Shown here: positions 9,204 through 18,421 of the stretch, piece by piece
Numbering within the stretch: the stretch's first letter is position 1
Layout of the letters: every line of letters starts with the position of its first letter
From: an uncultured Polaribacter sp.
Lineage (GTDB): Bacteria > Bacteroidota > Bacteroidia > Flavobacteriales > Flavobacteriaceae
Reading direction: 5' to 3'
DNA: 64,000 nt
Assembly: GCF_947501385.1 (NCBI RefSeq)
Contig: NZ_CANMVP010000008.1
Span: 62,001 to 126,000 of the forward strand
Notes under the pieces: generated by a model
The model's input: the letters and a program-made list of their open reading frames with translations, nothing else
Databases searched by the model: none
What the model was told of the DNA's origin: nothing
Program-made: the position numbers and the translations under genes

Positions 9204-9845
9204 TTATTGTTTCCATTCACTTGGGTTTCTTCTCCATTCATGAAGTGTAATAAGTTCTTTATCGGTAATATAACTGCTGTCTAATGCTTGTTCTAATAAG
9301 TTGTCATAATTGCTTAACGTGGTCAATTCTATATTCTTTTCTGCAAAATTTTCTTTCGCAACTTCAAAACCATAAGAAAAAATAGCAACCATACCTTTTA
9401 CAACGGCACCTGCTTCTTTTAAAGCATCAACGGCATTTAAACTACTTTTACCCGTACTAATTAAGTCTTCTACCACCACAACATTTTGGCCGCTTTCTAA
9501 ATGTCCTTCTATTTGATTTTTACGACCATGTTTTTTAGGTTCTGGTCTTACATATACAAAAGGAACACCCAATTCTTGAGCAACTAAAATTCCAATAGCA
9601 ATGGCTCCTGTTGCCACACCAGCAATTACATCTGGTTTGCCATACTCTTTTTCTACTATTTTAGCAATTTCTTCTTTTAAGAAAACACGAACTGGAGGGT
9701 ATGAAAGCGTTACTCTATTATCGCAATAAATTGGCGATTTCCAACCTGAAGCCCAATTAAAAGGGTTACTAGGATTTAGCTTTATGGCCTTTACTTGTAG
9801 TAAAAGTTCAGCTGTTTTTTTTGCCGTATCTTTGTTTAAAATCAT
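9204..9845 (-). CDS. pyrE: Orotate phosphoribosyltransferase
   Basis: PyrE transfers orotate to PRPP to form OMP in pyrimidine synthesis. I place the start at 9845 (MILNKDTAKKTAELL), giving 213 residues, the family's usual length. The open frame extends 67 codons further upstream, but that extension lies inside the divergent NUDIX gene and does not resemble PyrE. The PRPP loop VVVVEDLISTGKSS and the region FNWASGWKSPIYCDNR are clear. Its start is only 7 bp from the start of the NUDIX gene on the other strand, so each promoter must lie largely inside the neighbouring gene. Confidence 0.95.
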   Translation of the reverse strand: MILNKDTAKKTAELLLQVKAIKLNPSNPFNWASGWKSPIYCDNRVTLSYPPVRVFLKEEIAKIVEKEYGKPDVIAGVATGAIAIGILVAQELGVPFVYVRPEPKKHGRKNQIEGHLESGQNVVVVEDLISTGKSSLNAVDALKEAGAVVKGMVAIFSYGFEVAKENFAEKNIELTTLSNYDNLLEQALDSSYITDKELITLHEWRRNPSEWKQ

Positions 9846-9857
9846 AACGCAAATGTA
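9827..9857. promoter_or_regulatory. Back-to-back candidate promoters of pyrE and the NUDIX gene
   Basis: TATCTTTG at 9827-9834 (plus) matches TAnnTTTG and lies 18 bp before the NUDIX ATG, inside the first codons of pyrE. TACATTTG at 9857-9850 (minus) matches it too and lies 4 bp before the pyrE ATG, overlapping the NUDIX start codon. If real, the pyrE transcript would be nearly leaderless and the two promoters would exclude each other. Consensus-based only. Confidence 0.4.
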
Positions 9858-10449
9858 TAAAGTTTTTGTAAATGATACGCCAATAATTGTGACATCTTCA
9901 CAAAAAAAAGAGAATAACTTTCCTATATACATTCTCAAGAATATTGTTGCGGAAGAAATGATACATAAACTTAAAAATAAGAAATTTAAAGGCGTAAACT
10001 TATATACTCCAGATTTAGAGAAAGGATGGAAAGATTTTTTAAGCACGTTTAAAATAGTTTCTGCTGCTGGAGGCTTGGTTTTAAACCCTAAAAAAGAAAT
10101 TTTATTTATTTACAGAGCAGATAAATGGGATTTGCCAAAGGGTAGAATTGAAAAAGGAGAAGCTATAGAAGATGCTGCTATTAGAGAAGTAGAAGAGGAG
10201 TGTGGTATTTTTAATTTAAAGATTGTAAAGCCTTTAATTACAACCTATCATGTTTATTTTCAAAATGGCACAAAACTCAAAGAGACGTATTGGTTTTTAA
10301 TGACTTCTAATTATACGAAAAAGTTGGTACCGCAGTTAGAAGAGGATATTACAAAAGTGCTGTTTAAAAATGAAGAAGAAGTTGAAAAAGCATTAGAAAA
10401 TTCCTACAAAAATATAGCTTTGGTGTATGATACCTATAAAGAAGGATAA
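9853..10449 (+). CDS. NUDIX hydrolase
   Basis: The 198-residue protein (ATG at 9853) has a complete NUDIX box at residues 97-119: Gly97, Glu103, Arg111-Glu112, Glu114-Glu115 and Gly118, matching GX5EX7REUXEEXGU. It is preceded by KWDLPKGRIEKGE. Such enzymes hydrolyse nucleoside diphosphates linked to another group. The roughly 65-residue N-terminal extension, before FKIVSAAGGLV, is not part of the NUDIX fold and is a feature of a Bacteroidota subgroup. Substrate unknown. A longer open frame to 9784 runs into pyrE and is rejected. Confidence 0.9.
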   Translation: MYKVFVNDTPIIVTSSQKKENNFPIYILKNIVAEEMIHKLKNKKFKGVNLYTPDLEKGWKDFLSTFKIVSAAGGLVLNPKKEILFIYRADKWDLPKGRIEKGEAIEDAAIREVEEECGIFNLKIVKPLITTYHVYFQNGTKLKETYWFLMTSNYTKKLVPQLEEDITKVLFKNEEEVEKALENSYKNIALVYDTYKEG

Positions 10450-10650
10450 ACTAAAAAGAATCACTGTTTTGAATATAAATTATACCAATACTATTGATCA
10501 ATGAACAAAGTATATTTAAAATTATCGAACTCATTTAAAAAATTTTTCTAAAAGAAAGCCAAAGACTTTCAGAGGTTTAGCATCGTTTTTAAAGAATTCA
10601 CGAACATCATTTTAATAGGTCTGGAATGCTCGTTTTCTAAAAAAACCGTC

Positions 10651-10658
10651 TATCTTTG
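10651..10658 (+). promoter_or_regulatory. Candidate -7 element of the SulP transporter gene
   Basis: TATCTTTG matches TAnnTTTG and lies 26 bp before the ATG at 10685. The rest of the 235-bp gap after the NUDIX gene shows no gene or clear terminator. Confidence 0.45.
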
Positions 10659-10684
10659 CCGACTTCTAAAAAGGCACAAAAAAC

Positions 10685-12346
10685 ATGACTGAATTTATAA
10701 AAAAGATAACACCCAATGCTAAAGATGATGTTTTAGCAGGTATTACTGTTTCCTTAGCCATGATTCCAGAAGTTGTAGCATTTGCTTTTGTTGCACAAAT
10801 AGATCCTTTAGTGGCGCTTTCGGGCGCTTTTATTATTGGATTAATTACTGCCGTTTTTGGTGGTAGGCCGGGTTTAATTTCTGGTGCAGCGGGTGCAGTG
10901 GCTGTAATTTTTGTAACAATGATTGCAGACGGGCATACCAAAGGAATGTTATTTGATACACCTATAGATAATATGGGCTACTTCTATTTGTTAGCCTGTG
11001 TGATACTCATGGGCGTTATTCAAATATTGGCAGGTGTTTTAAAATTGGGTCGTTTTGTTCGTTTAATTCCACATTCTGTAATGATGGGTTTTGTAAACGG
11101 TTTGGCAATTGTTATTTTTTGGGCACAAGTAAAAATGTTTTCACATAAAACTTTAGAAGTTTCTGCCGAAGGTGTAAAAGGATATACAAGTACTTTTATG
11201 CAAGGAACAGAATTATATATCATGCTTGGTTTGGTCGCATTAACCATGGCAATTATTTGGTTATTACCTAAGATTACTAAAAAATTACCAGCATCTTTAA
11301 CCGCTATTTTAATCACTACTTTTATTGTTGTCATTTCTGGGATGGATGTCTCTACTGTAGGTTCTTATATCATAGAAGGCGGCGGAACTGGTTTAAAAGG
11401 AGAATTTCCAACACCAAATACAGAACTCTGGCAAAACCTGCCATTCAACTTAGATACCTTTACTTTTATTTTACCCTTTGCTTTTTTAGCAGCTTCGGTT
11501 GGTTTGATAGAATCTTTAATGACCATGAATTTAGTGGATGAACTAACAGAAACTAGAGGAAACGGAAATAGAGAATGTGTTGCACAAGGCGCAGGAAACA
11601 TTTTAAGCGGTCTTTTTGGTGGAACTGGTGGTTGTGGAATGATTGGACAAACCGTAATTAACATCAATGCAGGTGGTCGTGGACGTCTGTCTGGCATTAT
11701 GATGGCCATCACCTTATTAACATTCATTCTTTTTACCGATAAGTTGATCGAACAAGTACCCATAGCCGCCTTAATTGGTGTGATGTTTATGATGGTTATT
11801 GAAACTTTTGCCTGGTCTAGCTTTAGGATTTTAAAGAAAATACCAAAGTCAGATGCTTTTGTGTTGATTGTGGTTTCTGCGGTTACTGTAATTTTCGATT
11901 TGGCAATTGCCGTTTTTGTAGGTGTTATTATTTCTGCATTGGCATTTGCCTGGGAAAGTGCCAGAAGAATTAGAGCGAGAAAACGTTTTAGAGAAGATGG
12001 TACCAAAGTATATGAAATCTGGGGACCTTTGTTTTTTGGAAGTATTGCTGCTTTTAATGAAAAGTTTGATGTAAAAACAGACCCAGAAAATGTAGAAATT
12101 GACTTTGTAGAAGCACGAATTTCAGATCATTCTGCCATTGAAGCCATTTTTGCTTTGGTAGAAAAATACCAAGCTGCAGGTAAAAAAGTTACCTTAAAAC
12201 ATTTAAGCGAAGATTGTAAAGTTTTGCTATACAAAGCAAGCCCTATTTTTACAGATATTATTGTAGAAGACGTTGATGACCCGCGTTATCATTTAGCGGC
12301 AAATCCTGAAAAATTTCCAAAACCTTTGGGTGAGTATAAGTTTTAA
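10685..12346 (+). CDS. SulP family inorganic anion transporter with STAS domain
   Basis: The 553-residue protein has the SulP (SLC26) layout: 12-14 hydrophobic helices over about residues 15-425, then a cytosolic STAS domain at about 440-530. Family marks include DVLAGITVSLAMIPE near the N-terminus and the region ECVAQGAGNILSGLFGG. The STAS part contains VEIDFVEARISDHSAIEAI, a degenerate form of the phosphorylatable DxSxxD loop with Ser present. Substrates of the family include sulfate, bicarbonate and other anions and cannot be decided here. It stands alone between the NUDIX and restriction-modification genes. Confidence 0.9.
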   Translation: MTEFIKKITPNAKDDVLAGITVSLAMIPEVVAFAFVAQIDPLVALSGAFIIGLITAVFGGRPGLISGAAGAVAVIFVTMIADGHTKGMLFDTPIDNMGYFYLLACVILMGVIQILAGVLKLGRFVRLIPHSVMMGFVNGLAIVIFWAQVKMFSHKTLEVSAEGVKGYTSTFMQGTELYIMLGLVALTMAIIWLLPKITKKLPASLTAILITTFIVVISGMDVSTVGSYIIEGGGTGLKGEFPTPNTELWQNLPFNLDTFTFILPFAFLAASVGLIESLMTMNLVDELTETRGNGNRECVAQGAGNILSGLFGGTGGCGMIGQTVININAGGRGRLSGIMMAITLLTFILFTDKLIEQVPIAALIGVMFMMVIETFAWSSFRILKKIPKSDAFVLIVVSAVTVIFDLAIAVFVGVIISALAFAWESARRIRARKRFREDGTKVYEIWGPLFFGSIAAFNEKFDVKTDPENVEIDFVEARISDHSAIEAIFALVEKYQAAGKKVTLKHLSEDCKVLLYKASPIFTDIIVEDVDDPRYHLAANPEKFPKPLGEYKF

Positions 12347-12420
12347 AATTTATAATAATAAAATTATTTAGATAACTTTTTTTGCACTAAATTTGTAACC
12401 ATTGTATAAGGTTGTATAAT

Positions 12421-13665
12421 ATGGTTACAAAAGATTATTATTCTTTAAATGAAGTTTCTCAAATTTTAGGAAAAAATAAAGAAACACTTAGGCGTTGGGA
12501 TCGAGAAGGTAAGTTTATTGCTGTAAGGGAGCCAATTAGTCAATATAGAATCTACAGAAAAGAACAAGTAAACGATTTGCTAAAACAATTGTCTATTGAT
12601 TATGAAGACACTGTTGACAATTCTATAATTCCTATCAAAGAATTTAAAGTTTTAGAATTATTTGCTGGCGCTGGTGGATTGGCAGTTGGTTTAGAAAAAT
12701 CAGGAATTAAATGTGTTGCTTTAAACGAAATTGATAAATGGGCTTGCAAAACTTTACGTGAAAATAGACCTAATTGGAATGTTTTAGAAGGAGATATTGC
12801 TTCATTTGATTTTTCAGAGTATCAAAATAAAGTAGATATTGTTACTGGCGGATTTCCTTGTCAAGCTTTTAGTTACGCCGGTAAAAAATTAGGTTTTAAT
12901 GACGCTAGAGGAACGCTATTTTATGAGTTTGCAAGAGTTGTAAAAGAAGTGAATCCGCTTATTTGTATTGGAGAAAACGTAAAGGGTTTATTATCTCACG
13001 AAAAAGGAAAAACGATTGAAGGAATGATTTCAATTTTAGATGAAATTGGCTATAATGTTGTTCCTGTTAAAGTGCTAAAAGCAATCAATTATAAAGTTCC
13101 TCAAAAAAGAGAGCGTGTAATTCTAGTTGGAGTTAGAAAAGATATTGACTTGACATATGAATATCCAAAACCACACAATAAAATTTATAACCTAGAGGAT
13201 GCCCTTAAAAAAGGAGAATTATTTAATTCAGATGTTCCTAAGTCTGAAGGATCTAAATATCCTGAACATAAAAAGATAGTTTTAGATTTGGTGCCTCAAA
13301 AAGGATATTGGAGAAATCTACCCTTAGCAATTCAAAAAGAATATATGGGGAAAAGTTTTTATTTAGGTGGAGGGAAAACAGGAATTGCAAGAAGAATTGG
13401 TTGGGATGAACCAAGTTTGACTTTAACTTGCAGTCCAGCCCAAAAACAAACAGAAAGATGCCATCCGGAGGAAACAAGACCCTTTACAGTGCGTGAATAT
13501 GCAAGAATTCAAACTTTTCCAGATGAATGGAAATTTATGGGTTCAGTTTCTCAACAATACAAACAAATTGGGAATGCAGTTCCTTGTAATTTAGGAGAAG
13601 AAATTGGATATTCTGTTATTAAACTTTTGAATGAGTATTATTTGAGTTTTTCGAAACCTAAATAA
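12421..13665 (+). CDS. DNA (cytosine-5) methyltransferase of a type II R-M system with N-terminal HTH
   Basis: The 414-residue protein protects the cognate site by C5 methylation. A MerR-like helix-turn-helix occupies residues 5-55 (SLNEVSQILGKNKETLRRWD), followed by the methyltransferase: motif I FAGAGG at 81-86, catalytic loop GGFPCQ at 143-148 with Cys147, ENVKGL at 185-190, QKRERV, and GNAVP near the end. I prefer the ATG at 12421 over the TTG at 12412. The HTH may let the enzyme repress its own gene, as known for several C5 methyltransferases. It converges with the endonuclease gene and overlaps it by 28 bp. Confidence 0.93.
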   Translation: MVTKDYYSLNEVSQILGKNKETLRRWDREGKFIAVREPISQYRIYRKEQVNDLLKQLSIDYEDTVDNSIIPIKEFKVLELFAGAGGLAVGLEKSGIKCVALNEIDKWACKTLRENRPNWNVLEGDIASFDFSEYQNKVDIVTGGFPCQAFSYAGKKLGFNDARGTLFYEFARVVKEVNPLICIGENVKGLLSHEKGKTIEGMISILDEIGYNVVPVKVLKAINYKVPQKRERVILVGVRKDIDLTYEYPKPHNKIYNLEDALKKGELFNSDVPKSEGSKYPEHKKIVLDLVPQKGYWRNLPLAIQKEYMGKSFYLGGGKTGIARRIGWDEPSLTLTCSPAQKQTERCHPEETRPFTVREYARIQTFPDEWKFMGSVSQQYKQIGNAVPCNLGEEIGYSVIKLLNEYYLSFSKPK

Positions 13666-14426
13666 TAACTGTAATTTTCAAAGGTAATTTCATCTAAAAT
13701 AGTCCGTTTTGAAATTTCAGCACTTGTAGAAATTTCTTCAAGGGCAGAATTTATTTGAGAATTTTTATTTTCTTGAAGCTTTAAATAGTCAGCAATTGCT
13801 TTTGGTAATATTTGATATAATTCATAAAGAGCATTTTCTTTACCTGAAAGTAATTTATAAAACTGATCGCCAGATATTTTATAAACTCTACTATGACTGT
13901 ATTCCTTTCCATTAATTTCTCCAAACCATTTCTCATTAAAACTATTTTTTGCTAAAATTTGCACCCAATAACATTTAGCTTTTTTATAACTATCTGCATA
14001 GCTTGATAATTTCTGAAACAAACTTTCAGCAGAGCTACTGTTCATTGTGTTGTGCTTATTTTTAATATCTGCAAAAAGCGTATCGTCTAAAGCTTTGATA
14101 TCAAAACCATTTAAGTTACCAATTTCAAAACCTTCAATACCACCTAAAATTTGTTCATGAAAAGTTCCAATCGAATTGTTTATAGATTTATCTATTTGAC
14201 GATTTATTTCTGTTTTAATAAGCGTTTCTTCATCTAAATCATTAAAACTAGCATCAAAAGTAAGTTTTATAGTATCTATCTTGTTTTTGTAAAATTTTTT
14301 CTTACTCACATTAGCTTTCGCTTTTGAATAAGATTTGTGAAGGTTTTCTATACAAGATAGCAGATGATTATCTGATATGTAACTTAAATACTTATTCGAC
14401 ATGTTTTCGTATTCATTTAGATTCAA
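13638..14426 (-). CDS. Type II restriction endonuclease, Eco47II/Sau96I-like
   Basis: The 262-residue protein sits tail-to-tail with the methyltransferase, as expected for its cognate nuclease. I recognise Eco47II-family features: KNKIDTIKLTFDASF near residues 47-61 and a PD-(D/E)xK-type site formed by Asp109 and Asp120-Ile-Lys122, in GFDIKALDDTLFADIKNKH. Eco47II-family enzymes cut GGNCC, so GGNCC or a related GGWCC-type site is the expected target, but that is inference from family resemblance. The 28-bp overlap of the coding ends could let convergent transcripts affect each other. Confidence 0.75.
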   Translation of the reverse strand: MNLNEYENMSNKYLSYISDNHLLSCIENLHKSYSKAKANVSKKKFYKNKIDTIKLTFDASFNDLDEETLIKTEINRQIDKSINNSIGTFHEQILGGIEGFEIGNLNGFDIKALDDTLFADIKNKHNTMNSSSAESLFQKLSSYADSYKKAKCYWVQILAKNSFNEKWFGEINGKEYSHSRVYKISGDQFYKLLSGKENALYELYQILPKAIADYLKLQENKNSQINSALEEISTSAEISKRTILDEITFENYSYYLGFEKLK

Positions 14427-14589
14427 CGAAATTAGATAATTAAATTGATTTTGTAAAATTTTAAATTTTTTGGATAATTTCTTAATGAAATGCTTCTAAA
14501 TCTTACAAATGTAATTTTAGAATGAGCCCCAAACTTTAAGATTGAAAAAAGTGCTACAAATTGTTTTAGAATTTTTTAAATAAAATACT

Positions 14590-15693
14590 CTAAAACAAAA
14601 CACAAACAGGAGTCGGCGCAAATATTTCATCAACCAAAGTTAATTCTCCAGTTTTAGGATTTCTTTTAAAAGAAACAATATTATCGCTGTCTTGATTGGC
14701 AACTAATAAAAAATTATTATCTGGAGATAAAGAAAAGTTTCGAGGATGTTTCCCTAAAACCGATTCATAACCAACATTTTTTAAACTACCATTTTTAGGA
14801 TTTACTTTAAAAATTGCAATCGATTCATGTCCGCGATTAGAAGCATACAAAAATTTACCGTCTTTCGAAATATGAATGTCTGCAGCTTTACTATATGCTG
14901 TAAAATCTGTTGGTAAAGTAGTTATTGAATTTTCTATATAATATCTGTTCTCTTTCTCTTTTACCAAAGAAACAGTATTGTTCAGCTCGTTTAAAACATA
15001 GATCCATTTGTTATTTGGATGAAAGGTAAGATGTCTTGGGCCAGCACCATCAGCCATTTTTAGGGCCTTCTGATTTGTGAGTACCAACTCATTTTTTGTT
15101 TCATCGATGGTAGAAAACCACAATTCATTGGTTCCTAAATCTACAGAAATCACTTCGTTTTTAGTTGGGTGAAACCAAGTGGAATGTGCATGAGGCGCTT
15201 TTTGTCTGTCTGTAGTTCCGTTCCCTTCGTGTTGTTGAATGTTTAAAATTGGTGCTAATTCGCCTTTTGAATTCGCCTTTAACAAACCGACACTTCCACC
15301 GCCATAATTTGCAGTTAGCACATAGTTTTTATCATTTACAGCAACAAAACAAGGACCAGAACCTCCTGTTTCTTGTTTGCTAAGTAGCTGCAAAGAATCT
15401 GTATGAATTTGATAAGATCTGATAAGCCCAACTTTTTCACTCGAGGTTTCACCCACTGCAAAAAGTACTTTTTTATCTTTTGATTTTGCTAAAAAAGTAG
15501 GATTTGTAAGGGCGGCAACCAACCCTAAATTTTTTAATTTTCCGTTTTTGGAAATACTGTATTTATAAATGCCTTTGCTTTCTTTTTTAGTATAGGTTCC
15601 TACATAAAAGATCGTATCGCTTTGCTGTTCCACTGTTGTTGTTTTACATCCTGAAATCATCAAACCTAAAAATATAAAAGAGAAAAATTTCAT
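14590..15693 (-). CDS. Lactonase-family seven-bladed beta-propeller lipoprotein
   Basis: The 367-residue protein has an SPII signal with lipobox Cys16 (MISGC) and a body of propeller repeats typical of the 6-phosphogluconolactonase/YbhE family: YVGTYTKKESKGIYKY, GSGPCFVAVNDKNYVLTANYGGGSV, PHAHSTWFHPT and GAGPRHLTFHPNNKWIYVLNE. Being a lipoprotein it acts in the periplasm or at the surface, so 6-phosphogluconolactone is an unlikely substrate. It is the last gene of the ddl operon, 3 bp after the M14 peptidase. Confidence 0.85.
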   Translation of the reverse strand: MKFFSFIFLGLMISGCKTTTVEQQSDTIFYVGTYTKKESKGIYKYSISKNGKLKNLGLVAALTNPTFLAKSKDKKVLFAVGETSSEKVGLIRSYQIHTDSLQLLSKQETGGSGPCFVAVNDKNYVLTANYGGGSVGLLKANSKGELAPILNIQQHEGNGTTDRQKAPHAHSTWFHPTKNEVISVDLGTNELWFSTIDETKNELVLTNQKALKMADGAGPRHLTFHPNNKWIYVLNELNNTVSLVKEKENRYYIENSITTLPTDFTAYSKAADIHISKDGKFLYASNRGHESIAIFKVNPKNGSLKNVGYESVLGKHPRNFSLSPDNNFLLVANQDSDNIVSFKRNPKTGELTLVDEIFAPTPVCVLF

Positions 15694-15696
15694 AAA

Positions 15697-17442
15697 TTAA
15701 AAAACTTTAAATATTGGTAAACGTAAATGTGCAGGCTCATAATGAGGAGATTTTTTATAAACAAAATCTAACTGCATTCTTGGGTTTTTCGCAAATGCAT
15801 CATCTTCTTTTATTTTATCATCAAAAGCCTTTTTAATAGCTGGATTTTCTGCTAAAATTTGTTCGGCAACATCTTCAAAAACATAGGAAGAATAGCCTTC
15901 TTTTTGTTGTAAAATAGTATCGAAAAAATTCCAATTGAAAAAAGAATCTGTAGCTTCTGCTTCTAGGGTTTCTAGCAAATAACGCACTCCGTTTTGGTTG
16001 GTAGGAATATACAAATCTCCTGCTTTGAAAGTAATCTTTTTAGTAGTCTTAGAAATTTGCGTATTGTAATGCAAATAATGCCCTTCATAAGCGGCGGTTC
16101 TTGTTTTGTAGTCTGCAATATGATGCACTTCTGCAGTCATTGTAGAATCTTTTTTAAATTGTGTAAATTCAATATGATTGTTTTCTAGTCTGTCTACAAT
16201 TTCATGCCAACCTTGTTGTAAAACATAGGCTTTCGGAATGGTAATTTCTTTTTCGGGAAGAAAGTTGTTGTAATATTTTGTCTCTTTTGTAAATGGCTTT
16301 TTTGAATCGTAAAACAAGCGCTTTCCGTTGGTTACTTTGCTGTTGATTATTTCAGCTTCATATCCTTGAAATTGCAATATTGTAGGATTTTCTCTATCTA
16401 CTTTATAGTGAATTGGATATGTTTTTTTATTCAGAACTTCTTCCACAGCTTTTGCACGAAGCTCTTTAATTTTTTTCGAATTCTCTTCCCCGAAATCGAA
16501 AGCAGAAAATAGGAGTTCATAGGTTTGTGCTACACGTGTTTTATAGGGTTTTAGCATGTGAGTCTCTATCATAAGACCTAAGGTATGAAACAAGGTTGTG
16601 TAGCCTGTAGAATATCTAGGCGCATCGAAAAATTGAGAAAAACCGGCTTCAGGCGTATTTCCCCAAACATTAACGTAGGGTGTAATGATGATGTTTTTCT
16701 TTTGTAAAGAGGCTTCTATTTGAGGTCGCATTTCAGTTTCTAAAAAATTACCTAAACGACCTCCTAATTTATTGTGCTGGGTAAATAAATGGGTAATTGC
16801 ATATTGATAGTCTGCGCCATTACTTACATGATTGTCTATAAAAATATCAGGATTTACCGTATGAAATATTGCTGCAAAAGCCGCGGCATTTTTAGTGTCT
16901 TGTTTTATAAAATCTCTGTTCAAATCGTAATTTCTTGCGTTTCCTCTAAAACCATAAGAGACAGGTCCGTTTTGATTTGCTCTTGTATGCGAATTTCTAT
17001 TCAAAGCGCCACCCACATTGTACACAGGAATTACGGCAATTAGAGAGTTTTTATATTTTTCTTTTAAAGAATCGTTTTGTACAAGGTCTCTTAAGAGCAT
17101 CATAGAGGCATCAATTCCATCAGATTCTCCAGGGTGAATTCCATTGTTAATTAAAATTCTATTTTTTGTCGAGTTGGTAATTTCTTCCACATTATAAATT
17201 CCTTCACGATTGTAAACAACCAAATGCAAAGGTTTACCTGAGTCTGTTTGCCCAAATGAAAACATTGAAATTTCTGAATATTCATTCGATAATTGTTTAT
17301 AATAAGAAATGATTGCTTCGTATTCTGGTGTTTCTGTTCCTGCTGATTTTTCGAAACGCGTCGTAAAATTAACTTCGCTCTTTGAAGAATTGTTACAAGA
17401 CAAGATAAGCAACATGCACACGAGAACACTTATGTATTTCAT
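15697..17442 (-). CDS. M14-family zinc carboxypeptidase, lipoprotein
   Basis: The 581-residue protein begins with an SPII signal (lipobox Cys16, LILSC) and carries the M14 zinc site: His103-x-x-Glu106 in NNGIHPGESDG and His205 in FIDNHVSNG. The substrate-side motif RNYDLNRDFIK lies at 170-180. It should act outside the inner membrane on peptides or peptidoglycan stems. Downstream of ddl and coaD a cell-wall-related role is conceivable, but the family is broad. It lies 5 bp after the MORN/TonB gene and 3 bp before the lactonase gene. Confidence 0.85.
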   Translation of the reverse strand: MKYISVLVCMLLILSCNNSSKSEVNFTTRFEKSAGTETPEYEAIISYYKQLSNEYSEISMFSFGQTDSGKPLHLVVYNREGIYNVEEITNSTKNRILINNGIHPGESDGIDASMMLLRDLVQNDSLKEKYKNSLIAVIPVYNVGGALNRNSHTRANQNGPVSYGFRGNARNYDLNRDFIKQDTKNAAAFAAIFHTVNPDIFIDNHVSNGADYQYAITHLFTQHNKLGGRLGNFLETEMRPQIEASLQKKNIIITPYVNVWGNTPEAGFSQFFDAPRYSTGYTTLFHTLGLMIETHMLKPYKTRVAQTYELLFSAFDFGEENSKKIKELRAKAVEEVLNKKTYPIHYKVDRENPTILQFQGYEAEIINSKVTNGKRLFYDSKKPFTKETKYYNNFLPEKEITIPKAYVLQQGWHEIVDRLENNHIEFTQFKKDSTMTAEVHHIADYKTRTAAYEGHYLHYNTQISKTTKKITFKAGDLYIPTNQNGVRYLLETLEAEATDSFFNWNFFDTILQQKEGYSSYVFEDVAEQILAENPAIKKAFDDKIKEDDAFAKNPRMQLDFVYKKSPHYEPAHLRLPIFKVF

Positions 17443-17447
17443 AAAGA

Positions 17448-18419
17448 TTAGCCTTTAAAATTTAGATTCAAATTATAAACCGATTGTAGACTTTTACCAC
17501 GTTTTTTAGCAGGTGTCCAGTTAGACATCTCCGAAATTATCCTTTTTATTTCAGCATTGTAATCTTGTGTCAATCCTTTTAAAACTGCTACATTTTCGAT
17601 ATTTCCTTCTTTTGTGACAATAAAAGTAATTAAGATATTCCCAATGATACCCGCTGAGGAAGCATCAAATTTTTTTGCTATGAATTTCTCAACATTTCCA
17701 TTTCCAGGTTTTTTATAATAGGCTTTTGTAAAAACACTTTTATATTTCATAGCATTTCCTTCAGCATCCCAGCAAGTTCCTTTTATAATTTGTCCTTTTT
17801 TATAGGTTTCTTCGTACACTTTTGTAGCCCCATCAAATGCAGTCCAAAGTCCGTTTTTTAATCCGTCTTTATAATTCCCTTTAATAGTATCTCCATTTTC
17901 ATTGGAAATAGATTGAATAAAACCATTGCTGTTTTCTACAGTTTGAATTCCTTTTTTGTCCCAAAAGTTCACCACTAAATTCACTTTTTGATCATTAAAA
18001 AAAGTTTCTTTAGATAATTTTTCTTCAGATTTCTTTTCACCGTTTTCATAGTAATGTGTCCAAATACCGTTGCCAATTTTTCCATTTACAGTTTCTCCTA
18101 CGGCAGAAATGTTTCCATTTTTATGATAGGATGTAAAAGTGCCATTTGCTTTTAATTGTTGCAAACCATTTGTTATAAACCTAGCATTTAATATATAGGT
18201 ATTAGAGATAGAATCTAAAACATGTTTTTCTACGTTAAAAGTATTTCTATTCTTTGCAACATTTGTCTGTTTAATAATAATTAAAGTGTTTGTTTTTAAA
18301 TAGGTTGCCCTATTGTTTTGATAGTATAAAGTATCTCCTGCTTTATAATAAGAATTTGTTTGCCCAAATGCAGAAAAAACAACTAAAAACAATGTTGTAA
18401 GCCTTATCAATATATCCAT
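17448..18419 (-). CDS. MORN-repeat protein with TonB C-terminal domain
   Basis: The 323-residue exported protein has a signal peptide (about 1-19) and a central run of MORN-like repeats (GTFTSYHKNGNISAVGE, GIWTHYYENGEKKSEE, GNYKDGLKNGLWTAFDG). It ends with a TonB-type domain at about 240-322 (GNILITFIVTKEGNIENVAVLKG, then NWTPAKKRGK). It lacks the usual N-terminal TonB membrane anchor and proline-rich linker, so it is probably not an ExbB/D-coupled TonB. This combination recurs in Bacteroidota with unknown function. It sits 2 bp from coaD. Confidence 0.8.
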   Translation of the reverse strand: MDILIRLTTLFLVVFSAFGQTNSYYKAGDTLYYQNNRATYLKTNTLIIIKQTNVAKNRNTFNVEKHVLDSISNTYILNARFITNGLQQLKANGTFTSYHKNGNISAVGETVNGKIGNGIWTHYYENGEKKSEEKLSKETFFNDQKVNLVVNFWDKKGIQTVENSNGFIQSISNENGDTIKGNYKDGLKNGLWTAFDGATKVYEETYKKGQIIKGTCWDAEGNAMKYKSVFTKAYYKKPGNGNVEKFIAKKFDASSAGIIGNILITFIVTKEGNIENVAVLKGLTQDYNAEIKRIISEMSNWTPAKKRGKSLQSVYNLNLNFKG

Positions 18420-18421
18420 TT

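Noticed and set aside
9846..10046. A 67-codon in-frame extension upstream of pyrE
   Set aside because: It lies inside the NUDIX gene on the opposite strand, has no PyrE similarity, and the ATG at 9845 gives the normal family length.
11365..12006. Open frame of 213 codons opposite the SulP gene
   Set aside because: It is the antisense shadow of membrane helices of the SulP protein, rich in Ile/Thr/Ala/Pro without a domain.
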